A DNA stretch of 6,123 bases from Planctomycetota bacterium (lineage in GTDB: Bacteria; Planctomycetota; PLA2; JAEUHO01), in contig JAHEIK010000247.1 in the NCBI GenBank assembly GCA_024639415.1, positions 1 to 6,123 on the forward strand. The letters run 5' to 3'. Position 1 is the stretch's first letter. Each line of letters begins with the position of its first letter. Position numbers and translations under genes: made by a program. The notes under the pieces are model-generated. The model was given only the letters and a program-made list of their open reading frames with translations, did no database searches and was not told the origin of the DNA. Positions 6,087-6,123 of the stretch are shown piece by piece.

Positions 6087-6123
6087 GTAGGGGCGGGTTG
6101 CATACCCGCCCAGCGCACGGTTC
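6087..6123. repeat. REPIN unit 3, truncated by the window end
   Basis: The forward REP at 6087-6111 has loop TGCAT as in unit 2. The start of the spacer (AGCGCACGGTTC) follows the shorter form seen in unit 1. The reverse REP would lie outside the window. Confidence 0.75.

Larger units (their letters stand above)
5867..6123. repeat. Tandem array of inverted REP pairs (REPIN/BIME-like), continuing past the window
   Basis: A unit of 109 then 111 bases is repeated at 5867, 5976 and 6087; the third copy is cut by the window end. Each unit holds a forward 25-base element (GTAG plus an 8-bp hairpin), a 15- or 17-base spacer, the same kind of element in reverse orientation, and a 44-base linker. GTAG 5' to a hairpin is the defining layout of REP elements mobilised by RAYT (Y1 tyrosine) transposases, and inverted REP pairs are known as REPINs or BIMEs. 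No transposase gene is in the window. The 74 bases between the toroid gene and the array hold no gene. Confidence 0.8.

Noticed and set aside
5846..6118. 90-codon minus-strand open frame with an internal repeated peptide
   Set aside because: It simply translates the tandem REP array; the repeat unit in DNA explains the peptide repeat, and the 109 versus 111 base units are not both multiples of three.
5867..6123. CRISPR array
   Set aside because: The sequences between hairpins are themselves repeated, not unique spacers, and unit length and inverted pairs do not fit CRISPR.

Overview
This strongly GC-rich window reads as a chromosomal segment of a free-living bacterium. The best guess is a planctomycete or a close relative. 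That guess rests mainly on the secreted, acidic-headed squalene-cyclase/prenyltransferase-repeat protein, a type common in Planctomycetota, and on the scattered small gene groups in alternating directions. No rRNA, tRNA or marker gene is present to confirm it.

Layout from left to right: (1) the 3' part of a YceI-family lipid-binding protein gene (+, start lies off the window); (2) a structured gap between convergent genes with a 14-bp-arm inverted repeat; (3) a short gene (-) for a lone GT-B C-terminal domain (GT4-like glycosyltransferase) whose nucleotide-sugar-binding residues are replaced; (4) a 115-bp divergent promoter region; (5) a dTDP-glucose 4,6-dehydratase gene (+, rfbB/rmlB type); (6) an NtrC-type response regulator (+) with receiver, AAA+ and Fis-type HTH domains, but with GAFPGA in place of the sigma-54-contacting GAFTGA motif; (7) a convergent PaaI-like hotdog thioesterase (-); (8) a divergent gene (+) for an exported alpha/alpha-toroid protein, apparently transcribed as a leaderless mRNA from an extended -10 promoter; (9) a tandem array of REP-type elements (GTAG plus hairpin, in inverted pairs) running off the right end.

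The genes do not form one pathway. The glycosyltransferase fragment and RfbB share a divergent promoter region and a nucleotide-sugar theme (surface polysaccharide). The others look like independent single-gene units, and no histidine kinase lies beside the response regulator. The most unusual items are the REPIN-like array, whose two hairpin types share GTAG and a TACAT loop while differing by compensated base pairs, the altered L1 loop of the response regulator, and the apparently catalytically dead glycosyltransferase domain.
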